A stretch of 64,000 bases of DNA from Cristatella mucedo (GCA_009760855.2 WPIO01000043.1:1428001-1492000); one strand, 5' to 3'. Positions 35,901-50,521 are shown, numbered from the stretch's first letter. The notes: a model not told the origin generated them from the sequence alone. Numbers and translations: made by a program.

Positions 35901-38900
35901 TAGCCGTGCAGGGGGCGGCTGAGCGCTGCTGTCGGCCATGCTGCTCCTCGAAGCCATGTGGCTGCTAGGTCTTTTGCTGGCCTTCACCCCTGCGCCCGTT
36001 TGCCTAGCTCGGCGGCATCGTGGAGCCAAACGACGGAGAATGTCACATGAGCAACAACGAGTACACCTGGGCATTGAAGCAGGTACAGCGCAGCAGCACC
36101 GTCAGCGCAACTGCCTCCGGGGATGTGGCCTCTCCCACCCTGACTTTTGTGCTGTCAGCAAGCCAGCGGATGCCAGCAGCGACAGACTCGTTTGTAGATT
36201 TGCAGATTGGCAGCCGGTGCCATTCATGAAAATGATGTTGCCTGCTTCTCACTGTCTGGGAGGGGGCCTGCGTACTGTGTCAGAGGCTTGTGCACCTTCC
36301 CGAAATTTGATTGATTAAAAAGAAAGTCAAAGAAGTAAAATGGTTGCTGAGCTTGGCAGGCAGCCGAGGTGCAAGCTGAGTTGGTCGACTCTTGAGTGGA
36401 GTTTGACCGATTTGGAGTTGGAAGTGGACGCGGTTCTGTTGCAGGACTATCCATCCATAAGCCAGCTCGGCAGCATTATAAAAGAGCACCGAATTAACGT
36501 CATATTTGCTGTAGCGAAGGACCAGGAGCCTCGCTACCAGCAGCTGAGCGAGTACCTCGACGGATCCGTGTCAGGCGTCCTGGAGGAGGACTCGTCCAAC
36601 ATCGTGCAGCTCGTCAGGGATAACTTCCAGGTGCTGGCGAGTGGCTCAGCGCTGGGCTCGGCTGGCGCCTGACCCTCGAATCCTAGTTTCTGAACGCCCG
36701 AATGTTCTTTTGCTTATTTGTTCATTTTTTTTACGTTTGCTTATGCCGGCCGACCTTATTCGTCGTTTCGTCGCTGCCTGCCATCATTTCCTGCGCTCGT
36801 CGGAGGAAGCTTTTCCGGCTGTGAGGCGGCTCGCTGTTCTGTGTGCCACTTGGCGAGGCAGCTTTGCAAGGCGTCTCGGCAAGCGCTGATTGCAAAAATG
36901 ACTGCTTCTCTTAGCCACCCCCAATTTTGTTTTGTCTGCTGCGTTTGCAGAGAATTGCCTCCAGGGTGGAAATGAAAACCCGTGGCCTGGACGTCGACAG
37001 TGGTCTCTCCATTAGCATGCGCTCGTCTTGCGGAAAGTACGCATCGCCCTGTCCCTCGGGCTATGGCCCTGCTGTTTCGGCGTAGCTGGTGCTTTCTCAA
37101 GCACCCCTGTATGGAAGTTTGCGCATGTGCAGGGCGCTGGGGTTCTGACACACTCGCCGTGCATCTGCGTGCTTGCTTTGCCGCTTTGAGCGCCTCCTCT
37201 CCATTCTGAGATTAAGGCGGTACACTTACAACAGCTGAGCCACCCCTTGCTAGCCACCACCGGTAAGGGCATCTACCCGTTGGCTAAAGCTAATGCTCTG
37301 CAAGCACGGCTGCCCACTCCTCGCTGCCAGCGGCCGTGGTTCCACTGGCCTCGTGGGCATTCGGCAAAGTTGTGCGGACCTACCGAACAGCCAGCTTGGT
37401 CAACTTGGCAAACACCGGCCGGGTCCTCGGCAGGCTGCTGCGCTGACTCGACCTCCCTCGGCCGTGTGGGCCCCCTACGGCTGCGCATGGGCTGCGCTGT
37501 GCGGCCGTGCCTGTATGCACCTCGAGTGCACGCGCGTTCGACAAAAGCTGATCTGGTCGGAGCAGGGTCCGGCCGAGTGCGGTCACGTGGTCTGCCACCA
37601 CCCCTTGTTCGTCACTCGCTTGGCCAGTGAAGTGTGGGCAGTTGATTCGTCTTGCTTGTGACGGTGGCTTGCGTTCGTCGGTGGACCTAGCGCATGAGTT
37701 TTTTCGTAGCAACACTACGGAAACTGGTAACAGCACGTGAGTGGCACCAACCTCTGCAATGGCAGCAGCAGGAGCCCGCTGGCGTCGTACCTATCTATAT
37801 TCTTCCCGTTGTGCACGCTTTAGTCGGCCTCTGTCAAGCTATTTATTGTCTTGTAATTTTTGCTTATTTGTTGTTCCGGTCGAGCTCCTCATGGCTCGGC
37901 TGAGTGGAGAAAGCTCAGTCGCAGCTGCCGGAGTGCACTGATTGCACTAGGCAAACGTGGCGGCTGGTCGAGCTTTTTGGTAGTCCTACGAGCCCCGTCA
38001 ACGAAAGCCCTGCTGTGACGTGTGCATTTTGTGCTATTATCTATGCTTTTTTTCGTGTCTGGAATGTCTTGTGAACGTGAGCACTCGATATTGCATGATC
38101 GAACAGATGTGCATGTCAAGCCTCGGCAGCACGCACGAACCTGCTTGTCTGCAGACGTTGCACCAGTTACGTTCGCTGTCCATCAGAGGGAAGGCACTAG
38201 AGATGTGATGCTACACAGTGTTCTCTCTGTGGTCGCCGCCTTGTTTGGCAGACCTTAACTGCCTCCTACAGAGCTGGTGCTGCGCCGAGGATCTGGTAGT
38301 TGGAGCGAGGGGGAGTCATTATGTGCATGCTTCTGCGTCCACGTTGTGTCTGTTGTCTGCACAAAGCATCACCAGCCATCGGTGGCGAGCGCGCTTTGAT
38401 TAGTTTCTAGTTCCTCCGAATTTGCGCATCGCTCATGGCTCTTTCGATTCTGTCAGCCTAGCTGAGTAAGTGGCGGGAGCCATGCAATATGCAGAGCCGA
38501 TGCACGAGCGTTGACGATGGGGAGCCTGCCGGTAGCTGTTGCGTGGTGCACGGCTTTGCCTGCATTCGTTTTAGTGATGATAGTAATAATAATTATAACT
38601 ACACACTCGTATAGGGCCCCAGAGATCTATTTCTCGGCACTCGTTGCTCCTACTCGTTGCTGTAAAGGAAGCGTGATCGAATGGTTAGTGGCTTTGCCAC
38701 GGCCAGGGCCGCATCGCATCAGCCGGCTTTCGTCGTTCGCTTGCAGCGACTCGATCGCTACTCAGCTCGTCTCTGCCTGCGACAAGCTGGGGCCCGGTGA
38801 GCAGGTGACGTTCGAGGTTGAGCTGCTGGCCCAGGCATGCGCCGGCAGACGTCAGTGGCAGGAGAAGTTCGAGATCTATCCGGTGGGCTTGAGCGAGAGC

Positions 38901-41900
38901 CTGCAGATCACCGCCGACGTGATATGCGAGTGCACCAGCTGCAACGACTTGGTGAGCCAATGGCAGCGTGCGGTGGCGGCATGCATGCCTGTGCAGTCAC
39001 TCGCTCCTTCGTTTAGTCCCTCTTTTTCAGTCGCCCACTCTTGCCCTCTTACTCGCTGCATGCCTCGCTTGTGACCTTGTGCATGCTTCCCGTGGTTGCC
39101 CGACTGTCGGCCAGTCTGCCCGACTCGTGCGCTCATCTGTCACTCGCCAGCTAGCTAGCATGCGTCCGGGATCGTCGGCCAGAGAAGCTCTGGATGTCGA
39201 TGCTTTGTTGCCTCGCCTGTCCTCGTGCCGATGAAGTGCGTGAGCATGACTGACTGTGCCGCGTGGATACTACGCTGTCCTGTCTATTTCCTTTCCGAGC
39301 TGCTGCGAGAGTTTGCTTAGTAACAAGTGCCTTTGGTTTCAGTTTAGGCAAGAGAATGTATGTCAGATTTCAAGTGACAGCATTCTTCTAATGGCACTTA
39401 TTATCATCGAAACTGGCAATATCTTGAGTATTAGGATCAGTTTAGGCAAAAAATGTATCTGTCTGATTAAAACCGACAGCATTCTTCTATTGGCACCACA
39501 CTTATTATCCTTTGAGACTGGCAATAGCCTGAGTAGTAGGATCGTCATTTCTGGTTTGACCCAGTGTTTAAGGTGCTTGCATCGAATCAAGGTCAAGATG
39601 AATGTATTTGCTGACTGAGGTAGCAGTCTCAAGCCCCGTGGCATATTTTAAGCGTCTGAATAGACATTATGTTCTCTTAGGGCGCTTTAAAAATTATATT
39701 AATTATATATTTCCTGTTCTCTCCTCGTCTTGCCGGCTTCGTGGGGTACCAGGGACAGCTGGTGATCCTTCAGAGCAACGATTGTGAGTGAGGCTCTGAC
39801 TTACTTGTCTCATATCTGTAATCATTATCTTGTGACGGTCAGGTCTTATCAAACTTTCGTCTGTGTTAGTGGGCTTTTGCATGATCAGCTCTGCCAACTG
39901 TCTCGTGAGTCTCTTTGATGCTCTTTGCCAGGTGGTTGCGCCGTTTTGACTGGAAATGAGCGATTTCTGCTTTGCTTTAGTACGTGGAGCCATATTGGTG
40001 CAGCAGGACCTTTCATCATCGTCATCATAGCCACCATTCTGCCACCAGGTCCTCTTGTGAAATCCAGTTAGCCGGCCTTCTCTTTCCTTTCCATCAAAAT
40101 TGTTGGCGGCTGATTCTGTTAGCTTGTGTCTTCCAGTTACTTCCAACTTATTCCAGGTATGCTTCTATTCACAAATTATGCTCATCTTCTCCCCCCCTCG
40201 ATGTGATCGCCAAGCACCCACTAGGTTTTGATTTTATTCAGAACACACTCAGGGTTACTTGTGCTGCATGCCTGTTATGGACAGTAACAAAGCTATGTCT
40301 TGAAGAAGCCAGCTTCAGACCGGTTCCCCCACACCGTCGGATACATTTGCTTGCCTTTTGTCGTGCTTTGTCTGTGAGGGTCCTTCCTGCTAGCAAGGGC
40401 CATCATCGGGCCAACGATAGGGCCAACGGAAGGTAGGAAGCAGCCTCTGGTGTCAGCAGAAAGGCAGCAGCACACAAAGGCAGCACGACTCTGACGTCAT
40501 AATCCTCTGACAGGGATTTAAGGATCATGAGATCAGAAGGACTCAAGACACTTGCACATCGGGAGCACACTATGCCGCTTCGTATGTCATATCAAGTTCA
40601 ACATGCCATCCGCCACATCAAAGTCTACCTAGAAGGTTTAGTTTAGAAGTTTTATTGCCAACTCTTGTACTTTCATTGCAGCTAAATTTCTCAAAGGCAA
40701 TAATAATAATAATAATAATAATGATAATTCTTCTTGATAAAGTGCCCTCAGAGAGCTTAATCTCTTTCTAGGCGCTTCACACTTGCTGCAAAGTGAAATG
40801 CAATTGAATAGTAAGTAAAATCATGCTTGAAAAAACAAACAAAATGAATAATATGGTTAGGGGTGACATGCACAGGGTCAGCATGCAAATGTTAGTGGCA
40901 GCATGCACAGTGTCAGCACGCATAAGCACGTGAAGGACGAATCACAGGGACCCACTAAATGCTGTCCTAAATAGGTGTGTTTTTAAGTTCCTTTTAAATG
41001 TGGTCAGGTCAGGGGATGTTCTGACGCAGGTCGGAGTGAGTTCCAGGCTTTGGGAGCATACGAACTAAATGCACGGTCTCCAGAGGATTTGAGGCTTGTA
41101 CGAGGTATTTGTAGACTGTTGGATTCCGAAAAGCGAGTGGTACGATGCTTTGCCTGATGAGGGAGTAGATCTGAGAGATAGGCTGGAGCCAAAGAATGAA
41201 GTGACCTAAAAGTGAGCGACAAAACCTTGAAGTCGATCCGTTGCTTGACTGGTAGCCAGTGCAGGTCGGCGAGAAGTGGAGTAATGTGGCAACTGCGACG
41301 CTCACGACAGACAAACCTAGCTGCAGAGTTTTGCACCAGCTGCAATCGCCTGATCGCACATGCCGGTAGGCCAGTAAGCAGTGAGTTGCAGAAGTCGAGA
41401 CGGGATGTCACGAATGCATGGACCAACTTGGACGTGGTATCCTTATCTAAACAACCCCTAATTTTAGCTATGTTATGTAGCTGAAAGTAGGCAGATTTGA
41501 CTGTAGAGCTGACGTGGTCGTCTAACGAGAGGTCGCTTTGGAACATGACACCTAGATTTTGAGCTGATTCAACTGGAGATATGCTGGCAGAGCCAATTTT
41601 GAGAGTCAGCCTTTCCAATCTCTGAATCACACCGAGTTTGCCCATAACAAGTAAGTTAGTTTTATCATCATTTAGTTTTAGAAAATATGATGATAGCGTT
41701 AACGACGATACGACCAACTTAATCGATAAGTATCAATTAAGCATCAGTTAAAAAATAGAAAGCTCAAATTAAAAAAAAAATTGCTTGATTAGCATCCTTC
41801 AGCAGATTGCCCTGTCTTGGCACAAAATCAGTTACAGGTTGGTACACAACTGGTCAGCCAGGCTTGCCTGTTGTTAGTAATGCAACTCCACTTTGGTCTT

Positions 41901-44900
41901 TAAAGGTGAGGTGCTAGCTCTTCACGGAGAAGGTTGAGGGCATAAGTGCTTCGGCAGATTAGCCTTTATTGCCTGCTGCAAGTTGACGCCACAAAGGCTC
42001 CTCTGTCGCTATGCAAATGGGGCTATTGAATCAGTCGTGACATTTATCTATTTATTATATAACTGCCTTATTTTTTCAGTTTGCACCGACTTGCACTGGC
42101 CCCCATCAAGCACAGTATCGATTCAAAGGTCATTTTCCTCAGTTTGATGTCGCTTCATTCTCTTGCTCTGGCTTATGAATCTAAATACCTATGCTGCAGG
42201 CATCCGTTTGGGGTACCTGCTCCTCTGGCTTGGGTTGAGTTGCTGCGCCTCTAATCAAATATCCAATCCCTCGGAGACTGTGCTTTCATTTCCTATGCGT
42301 TAAAAGCCGGGAAATCAATACAGACTGACAGTCATGACATTCCCCGACTTGATGACATTTCGCAGAAGAACACGGCTTGCAAAGTTTTGTAGTCTAAACT
42401 TCTTGATCCTGCACGTAGGGCTAGGGGAGGAATCGCCCTGTAAGGGAAGGAGCAGTATCTCTTCCAACTTACAATCCTAGAATGAGTCGAAGGATCCCAG
42501 CAGCAGGTCTCGGCAGCTTGTCTGTGTCGAATGGCAACTTGCCGCCGCTCTGCTCCACCGGCCTGACTGCTTGAATGGCTGCATCCATGCCACTGCTGCC
42601 TCGGTGCAGCCATGCCGGTGGTGCAGCCTTGATTCTGGTTGCCTTAGTGGCTACCTGAGAGCTAGCTGCTGGCCAGTGGTGCAGGCGATCTTCGAGCTTT
42701 GATGACCTGTGTACTTGAGCCGTCTCTCCCAGTGAGCCGTGGTCGAAAATGAGTCGTCTGTGGTCCTGGCAGGTTGAGACCTTTTTGCTGCACTTTCTGC
42801 GACCTTTCCTGCCACTGCTGTTGTGTGCACTGGCTAGGTTGGTGGGGGAAAAGTGGGGATTGGCTCTTTTGGCTCTTCCTGTGCTGCTGTGCTTATGTGT
42901 GCGATCTGCATCTATTTTAAGGTCATGAACAGTCCGTACTGCAACAAGACCGGGACATTTCAGTGCGGTGTGTGCAGCTGTGACGCCGGCTTCGAAGGGG
43001 AAAGATGCGAGTGCAACTTGAAGGAGCTGCGCATGGATGCCGAGGGCCTAGAGGCTGCCTGCATCGCGTGAGTGCTGCCACGATCAGACGAGAAGCGAGC
43101 ATGCTGTGTTTGGTTCGATGCCGGGCCGTCTCGGCAGGGCCTTGTGACATGTGACTGCATCGTCTGACCTCTTGCTTTTTATATGTGCTGCCACTCAAGG
43201 AGGACTGTTTGTGGTGGGACGAAATCCTCTGCGCTCTAGTTTCAACAGTATTTTCCTTATTTTGTCATGCGACGATACCACCGATTTTTACTGGCTCTTC
43301 TGTTGCCAGTCGTGACCTTTTAGCCAGGGTAAACAGTTGGCCGAGTGCAGAGATGCAGTGACAGTGAGTGTTTTAAGGATCAGAACTTATGTATTCGGTC
43401 GACCTTTAACCGGCAAGCATTTTGAACTGGTCATATTTAGCACGTGGTCTGCAACATTTCTGCCAAGCACTGGCTAAGGTCACTTGTGTACTGAAGTGAG
43501 AAGGATGTTTACCCAATGAGAACCGTTTGCTAGCGACCCCTGGAGGCTTTATTTTTGCCAGTCCAAACATAGGTGGGGCACAATGTACACACTGCTCTTG
43601 CTTGCTGTGATTTTTGGTGTGGAGGTGTTGCTCAATAATAATCGAGGTAGAGAAGTTCCTGCATAGAAAATGACTTCCCGAGGCTAGTCTTTGAATCAGT
43701 AGATTTTGGATGGCGTATGGGTTACTAGTGCCCATTGCTCGTAGATGAAATTATGATCCCTGTGAAGTGATTTGCATGTGTGCTTTATTGTTATCCTCCT
43801 GTAGTGGTAGAGCTATTAGCTGGCAAGCTGTGCCGAGGCTGAGCTCGATAAGACAAGGTGCAAGAGATATGCAGCAGATTCGTGCCACCGAGCTGGTCAG
43901 AAAAAAAGACACCACACATTTAACTCACTGTGTCTTGCAAGGGTTTGATAATCCATTAGATCGTTGTCCAGTCTGCTGACCACTCTCTGCTCGTTTCGTT
44001 AGTGACCACCTCAAACGATGTCACTTATTGGCACTTGACTGAGTCGCCAGCCAACCCCCCCTTGCTATGCGTCAGCAGTGCTAGGTATGCCTGTGCAGGC
44101 GACTCCTGTAACTAGGTCCTCATAGGTAAGCAAATCGTTTGCTGCTGTTGCTGCCGTCGGCACAGCTGCTGCATCATGGCAGGCAGGTAAGTAAACGAAT
44201 CCCAGACGTTCAGCCCTGTGTCTCCTTTGCTGAAGGAGCTGCAATGGCTGGCTGTCGATCGCCGAATACAGAGCAGAATGCAACAACTCTCAACCACAAT
44301 GCCTGCCACACCTTTGCTCATTCATACCTGGATGAACTGCTAAACCAGCCAGGTTCTCTATGAGCAATCAATTAGCTGTCCCATTCCTCGGCCTTAAGAC
44401 CGTTGGCGACAGAAGCCTTTGCTCTGCAGATCCCAGCCTTTGGAACTCACTCCTACAATTCTTACACAACGACGTCTCTCCTGTTGCCCACTGTGGCACA
44501 TCTTTTCATGCCGTCCTGAGCTGCCTCTTCCATGCTACTCACTTCCTCGACTGCCATCCTGTTCAGCTATACGTCTGTCTTGGTTGCGTGAGATGAAGTC
44601 TGTTGGCCACCACATGCGTGGCGAAAGTGGCAAAGGCTTCATGCGCACCGTAGACAGCTTTCCTGCGTGACACCCGCTCAGTCCTTTAGGCTTTGTGGAG
44701 CTGCATATGGAGATGCATTCAGCTGCATCTGTCACTCTTGCCCACTGCCCCAGGGCTTGTCGTAAGCCTGCCTGTCGTTGACCGCTGCAAGGTGCGCATC
44801 TCTTCGTCAACAGTCCCAACATGACGGCTGCGGCAGCGTTCGAGACGGGCAAGTGCACGGGCCGAGGCGACTGCCTGTGCGGCAAGTGCCGCTGCGGCTG

Positions 44901-47900
44901 CCGTCCGGGCACCGAGAACCTGGGCGACTCGTGCGAGCGCTACGCCGGCCAGTGGTGCCAGTGCGACGTCTACAACTGCCAGCGCGGAGACAACGACCAG
45001 CTCTGCTCAGGTGCTCGCGACGCTCTGCGTGGCCGTCGCTCCGCTGTCCGGCACGGGCTGCTATCGTGCACTGCGGGCTGCATTTGCGTGCGTCAGTACG
45101 TTGTCATTGTTTGGCAATTTCGTAGTTAAAGCCGATGGTTAGTGGACAATAATAATAGTAATAAGGGTAAATATACTAATTATTTGGCATTTGCATAGCA
45201 CCCAAGAGAGCTTGATCTCTCTCTAAGCACTTTAAGTATGCCGGGAAGGCATTGCATGCAGGGCCCGAGTAGTGATAGGGACATGCACAATTTCAGCACG
45301 TTAGAGGACAGTTCATACAGATGGAGCCAATGCTTTGAAGAGCAGGTGTGTTTTGAGCTTTGCTTTATATGAATTTCAAATGTCAGAGGATGCGGCGATT
45401 GTCTTATGGCAGCGAGTTCCCTGCTTTGGTAGCATAGGAACTGGTAGGTGCTGTCTGTTAAAGATTTGTGAGTGGTTGGAGTCTAACCGCTAAACTACCA
45501 GATGCGCTGGCGGTACGATTAAGAAGCCTAAAGCGTGAGTATTTTCGATTGCTATGCGAGTATGTGAGAACCTACAGGTGAGCATCAACGAACTGCCAGG
45601 ATTGGGAGGAGCCAGCACGGATTGAGTAGTGGTGGTGTAATTGGCAGTTGCAACGTTCACGACGGACAAGCATAGCTGCCGAGTTTTGCACTCACTGTAA
45701 TCGTCACATTGCCCGGGCATGAATACTTGCCAGTAGGGATTTAAAGAAGGGATTTAAACAATGTCAGCACGAATAATTACTATAATGATAGCTGTGTAGC
45801 CATTCTCGAGTACCGAATCTCTTTCTGTGCACTTTAAAAATGCACGAAATGAAGGTTTCTACCTTTGCTGTGAATGTTGTCAAGTCAGGCGATGTCCTGA
45901 CGTCTGTGGGCAGGGAGTTGAATGCTCTGGGGAGCGTCGGCAGTGTGGGATCTTTCAAGGTTTAGAAGTACATCTAAAGAGAAGGAACCATTCAGATAGA
46001 TATGTTGAAGCGAGGCAATTAAGAGACCTAAAAGCAAGCATGCATAGCTTACAGTGTGCTTTACTTGACCGGTTAGCGTGCATGTCAGCGTGGTGCCTGT
46101 GAGTGATTCTTGCCGAACCAATCTTGAGTGACAGGTCTTCCTACTTGATGCCCCCAGCTTCGTGAAGAGCCAAGGTGTTTTAAGTGGATAACTAAAGAGG
46201 TCTTTAAAATAGATACACGTTCTTTAAGGGGAATAATCCTATTGCTGGGAATAGGACTGCCTGATTGCAAGCCTTAACAAAAATCAAATCGCAGAGTCAC
46301 CACCTTCGTATTTCTGCAAGCCGTCTATGTAGCCTCACGCCTCGCTGGTTTGACCCAGTGGTTAAGGTGCTCGCCCCGACCAAAGTCAGGCCGAGGTGGT
46401 GGGCTCGAACCCCGTGGCATATGTGAAACGCCTGAATATAGATTAAGTTCTCATAGGGTGCTATACAAATGAATTACATTTAATATTTAGTTATCCTTAC
46501 TTTGGAAACAAGTTTCTGTAAATGAAAAAGAGTGCCTACCATATGCTAGAATGAGCCTTTACTCAGAGTACAGGATAATAAATAATAATAATAATGATAC
46601 ACTCGATAAAGCACCATTAGAGAACTCAATCTCTTTCTAGATGCTTTACATTTGCTGCAAAGGAAATACGATCGAATGGTAAGTAGTACCATGCTTAATA
46701 AACGACTTGAATACCTTGGTTAGGGGTGACATGCACAGGGTCAGCATGCAAGTGCGGTTAGTGGCAGCATGCACAATGTCAGCACGAATAATTACTATAA
46801 TGATAGCTGTGTAGCCATTCTCGAGTACCGAATCCCTTTCTGTGCACTTTACAAATGCACGAAAGGAAGCATGTGAATCGGTCAGTGATGTCTTGCACAG
46901 TCTCAGCATGCCTAAGCACTTCAAGGACGATTCACATGGATAGAGCGAATGCTGTGAGGAACTTTTGGGGTTTAGCTTTTTTTATAATGTCAAGTCAGAG
47001 GATGTCGTCATGTCATTTGGGAGTATTTTCCAGGCTTTGGGAGCCTACGAATTGAAGGCAGTGCCTCCATAGGATTGCAAGTTGGCCAGAGTGACAGCAA
47101 AGTGGCAATGTAAAGCTTAGGTTGGACATGTTTCGACAAGAGAATGGACCTAATAGTGAGTGGCGAAGGTCCTTGCAGTCGATCGATGCGATGCTTGACG
47201 GCTAGTCGTTGCAGATTACTAAGTAATGTGGCAGTCGAGACGTTTGCAAGTGACAAGCCGAGCTGCATAGATTTTCACCAACTGTAATCGGCTCATTGCA
47301 CCAGCAGGAACACATGTAAAGATTTTGAAAAGTTTTTCACATTGTTTTTAATGTCAGCTTCAGCAGCGAGCTCCAGGCTTGAGAACATAGGAGGCATGCG
47401 ACCCCAAAGTATTTGAGTTGTGTCACATGAGCAGCTACACGATAGGGTCAGAAGAGCTGGTAATGCAGTGAGAATCCAGGAAAGAAATTCTTTTCGATAA
47501 GGAATTTTTGAGTATAACAATTAGGAGAAAACAAAACGCGAGCGCTACGTATAGGTGATTAGGCAGGTTAGACCATGGAGCCTGCACATGGCAGCATGTG
47601 AATGGCAGCGCTGCTGCCACCTTTCTGTGTGCCTGCAGCTTAAACGGTGTGCTGTGCATCCCGAGCAGGAAGCACCGCTCGGTCCACTCCGCTGCTTAAA
47701 ATGTAATATACCATCGTCTGTAACACCGCAAAGCCGCAAGGACTAAGCAAATGTAAAGCGCCTATGAAGAGATTGAGTTCTCTGAGGGCTCTTTATCAAG
47801 TGCATTATTATTATTATTATTATTAGGTTTTAACACTAGAGAGCTGTATATAACGCACTCAAAGCCCTAAGCTTCTTTCGGTGCTCGTACGGTCGCCTGC

Positions 47901-50189
47901 AGACTACCTCTCACGCACGTTAAGCATAGCTGAGTCAGGAGAGCAGTTGAGGAAGTAAGTAGCACATAGCTAATCCTCTGCATGGCCATTCGTTTCTAGG
48001 CAATGGAAAGTGCATCTGCGATGAGTCGACTGGAAAAGTCGGCTGCTCTTGCTATCCGGGCTACAATGGTTCGAGCTGTGACTGTGCACTGTCGGACATC
48101 GGATGTCGAGTCAGCAACACGAGCACGGTGAGCTGACGACTTTTGTGCCATGTGGCTACAGCCAAAGCCATTGGAGTACTTGTTCCATTGCCAGTCCAGC
48201 CAGCAGCTGGTCCAGCCTCGCTGTGACAGCACCATGCTGCCTGTTTTCATTGCAGGAGGTGTGCAGCGGCCACGGCAGATGCACTTGCGGCCGCTGCGAG
48301 TGCCTTCCCGACGAGGCGGGCAACTTCTACAGGGGTGTGCACTGCGAGGACTGCGCGGTGAGCTGCCCCTGCCGTGGCCGGTGCTGTTGCTTCGGTCCGT
48401 TTAGCCATGCCCCCCTTCGTGCCGCCACCGAGAGTGAAAGGTGAAGAGGAGTGCGTGTGCATGTGTGCATGTGCGTGTGTGTGTGTGTGTGTGTGTTGCC
48501 TGATGGCACACGTGCACACATCTCTGCACTCGTGCTTGCAGACGTGCGAGGGCAAGTGCACCGAGTTCAAGCAGTGCGTGCTGTGCCGGGCGTTCAACTC
48601 TGGCACGCTGAAAGACCAGTGCTCCAAGAAGTGCAACCACACGTTCTATCTCGTCGACCAGATCCCATTGAACGAGAAGTGTGAGTGCAGCCACATCCGC
48701 CACGCCCCCAACACGCATGCAGCCGCCACCGCCACGCTCGGCTGCCTTTAGCTGTCATGCCCCATCTAACTGAAGCAGTTCGCTGCTTTGGTCAGAGAGA
48801 CTGCCGAGCTTGGCGCTCGCAGCTGCGCGACCTGCACTGGCGACGGGACGTGGGGCTCCAGCAGCAGTAGCGGTGCCCGTTGCGTTTTGGCTTCCATCCC
48901 ATGGCCCAAGACAAAATGCTCGTTCGCTCTCCTTTGGCAGACAAGTGCATCGACCGAGATGACTTTGACTGCACGATCGAGTACAGCTACAGCTATCGTA
49001 GCTCCGGCTACATCCTGTTTGTGAAGGAAACCCGAGGTACGGTCTCTCTCTCTCTCTCCAGCGCTGGTGCTGGCGCAGTCGAGCTTCGATGGCTGCCCTT
49101 GCTGCACTGGCGCGTGCTTCAAGTGTCGTAGACATAGGCAGGCAGCTGCCGAAGCTTGCTTTGCTGCTGCCTGCGCTGATGCCAGTGACAGTGTAATGGC
49201 CGTCTCTCCAAAGCCTCGGCGGCACGCCAGTTTGTCTTAGCACCAGAACCAGGTGATATTGTGAACAGCTCCCTTTTGCCCAGCGGACAGTGCCTGACCG
49301 TGCTTGAAGCAGGTTCACGATGTCGCTCAGCCTTTTGCTTGGCCGCTCTGAGTGGCAACTCTTTAAATTATACTCTAATACCTGCTCTCTGGCACTTGTG
49401 ACTGGCCTGCATTAGATTGTCCAAAGGAGGTGAACATTTTGGCCGTGGTGCTGGGAGTGATTGGCGGCATCCTGTTCCTTGGGCTTGCTGCTCTGCTTAT
49501 CTGGAAGCTCATCACTACCATCCACGACCGCCGCGAGTTTGCAAGATTCGAGAAGGAGCGGCAGTCTGCCAACTGGGGAGCGGTGAGTCGTCGTGCAGGA
49601 GAGAGCCGCGTTGTGTTTGTTGCTAGCAATGAGGGCTCCTAGTCCACAGGCAAATTGCTGCCTGGCGTAAATGTGGATGTGTTGTAGCAGTGAATCCTAT
49701 GCCGTACGACATAAACCTCCACGGTGGGTTTTTCTTTTCTGTTAAAGTGGTGTACGTGATCTTAGAGTATTTTTAGCGCTATTTTTCTATATTTAGGCTG
49801 TTTTTTAATGCACGATTTTGCATGCTCTAGAAGCGCATTCGTGAACCTTTTGAGAAATTGTCTTTGAGAAACAACCATTTATAATGACGATGATGATGGG
49901 GGTTAGAGAGAGGAAGCTAGAAGGTGCATGCCGTCTCGTCAGCCGGGACTCGTGCTAGTAGGGACTGATGTCATTCCAAGCTAGTTTGAGTCTGACTTGG
50001 TGTAGGTGGCCTGTTATGCGCGCATGCATGCATCAGAAGATGCGTGTGCCTTTGGCTACTTTGCATACGTAGGTGAACAGCCCGTGATCTCTTGCTAACT
50101 TCTTTTTATAATGTGCTGCTCACTAGGGCAGTCTCCGCTCACTAGGGCAGTCTCCGTCTCCTGTTACTCACCACAGCCACATTGACTAA

Positions 50190-50280
<91 letters not shown>

Positions 50281-50305
50281 ATATATATATGTCTACATAT
50301 AAGTA

Positions 50306-50354
<49 letters not shown>

Positions 50355-50403
50355 AATGTGTTCACCTACTCTGTTCACCTACATGTCTACATATGCAAAG
50401 TAG

Positions 50404-50453
<50 letters not shown>

Positions 50454-50475
50454 TAGAGATAGAAAAAATAGATAT

Positions 50476-50521
<46 letters not shown>

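Larger units (their letters stand above)
38952..42921 (+). other. Integrin intron 11
   Basis: About 4 kb. Contains a SINE-2 copy (39550-39700), a repeat related to the loop of the intron-5 fold-back (about 40300-40490), a reverse LINE-A (40700-41690), a SINE-1 remnant (41965-42060) and a degraded forward LINE piece (42078-42375). 42380-42920 shows nothing recognisable. Confidence 0.8.
45011..47999 (+). other. Integrin intron 13
   Basis: About 3 kb, dominated by degraded reverse LINE 3' ends (45140-45480, 45740-46110, 46572-47310), a forward SINE-2 (46340-46490) and a solo LINE-A tail (47747-47826). 47320-47740 and 47830-47999 show nothing clear. Confidence 0.8.

Noticed and set aside
37293-37736. 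ORFs of about 120 codons on both strands in integrin intron 10
   Set aside because: Exons 10 and 11 already join in phase and match the family without a gap; the ORFs carry no motif.
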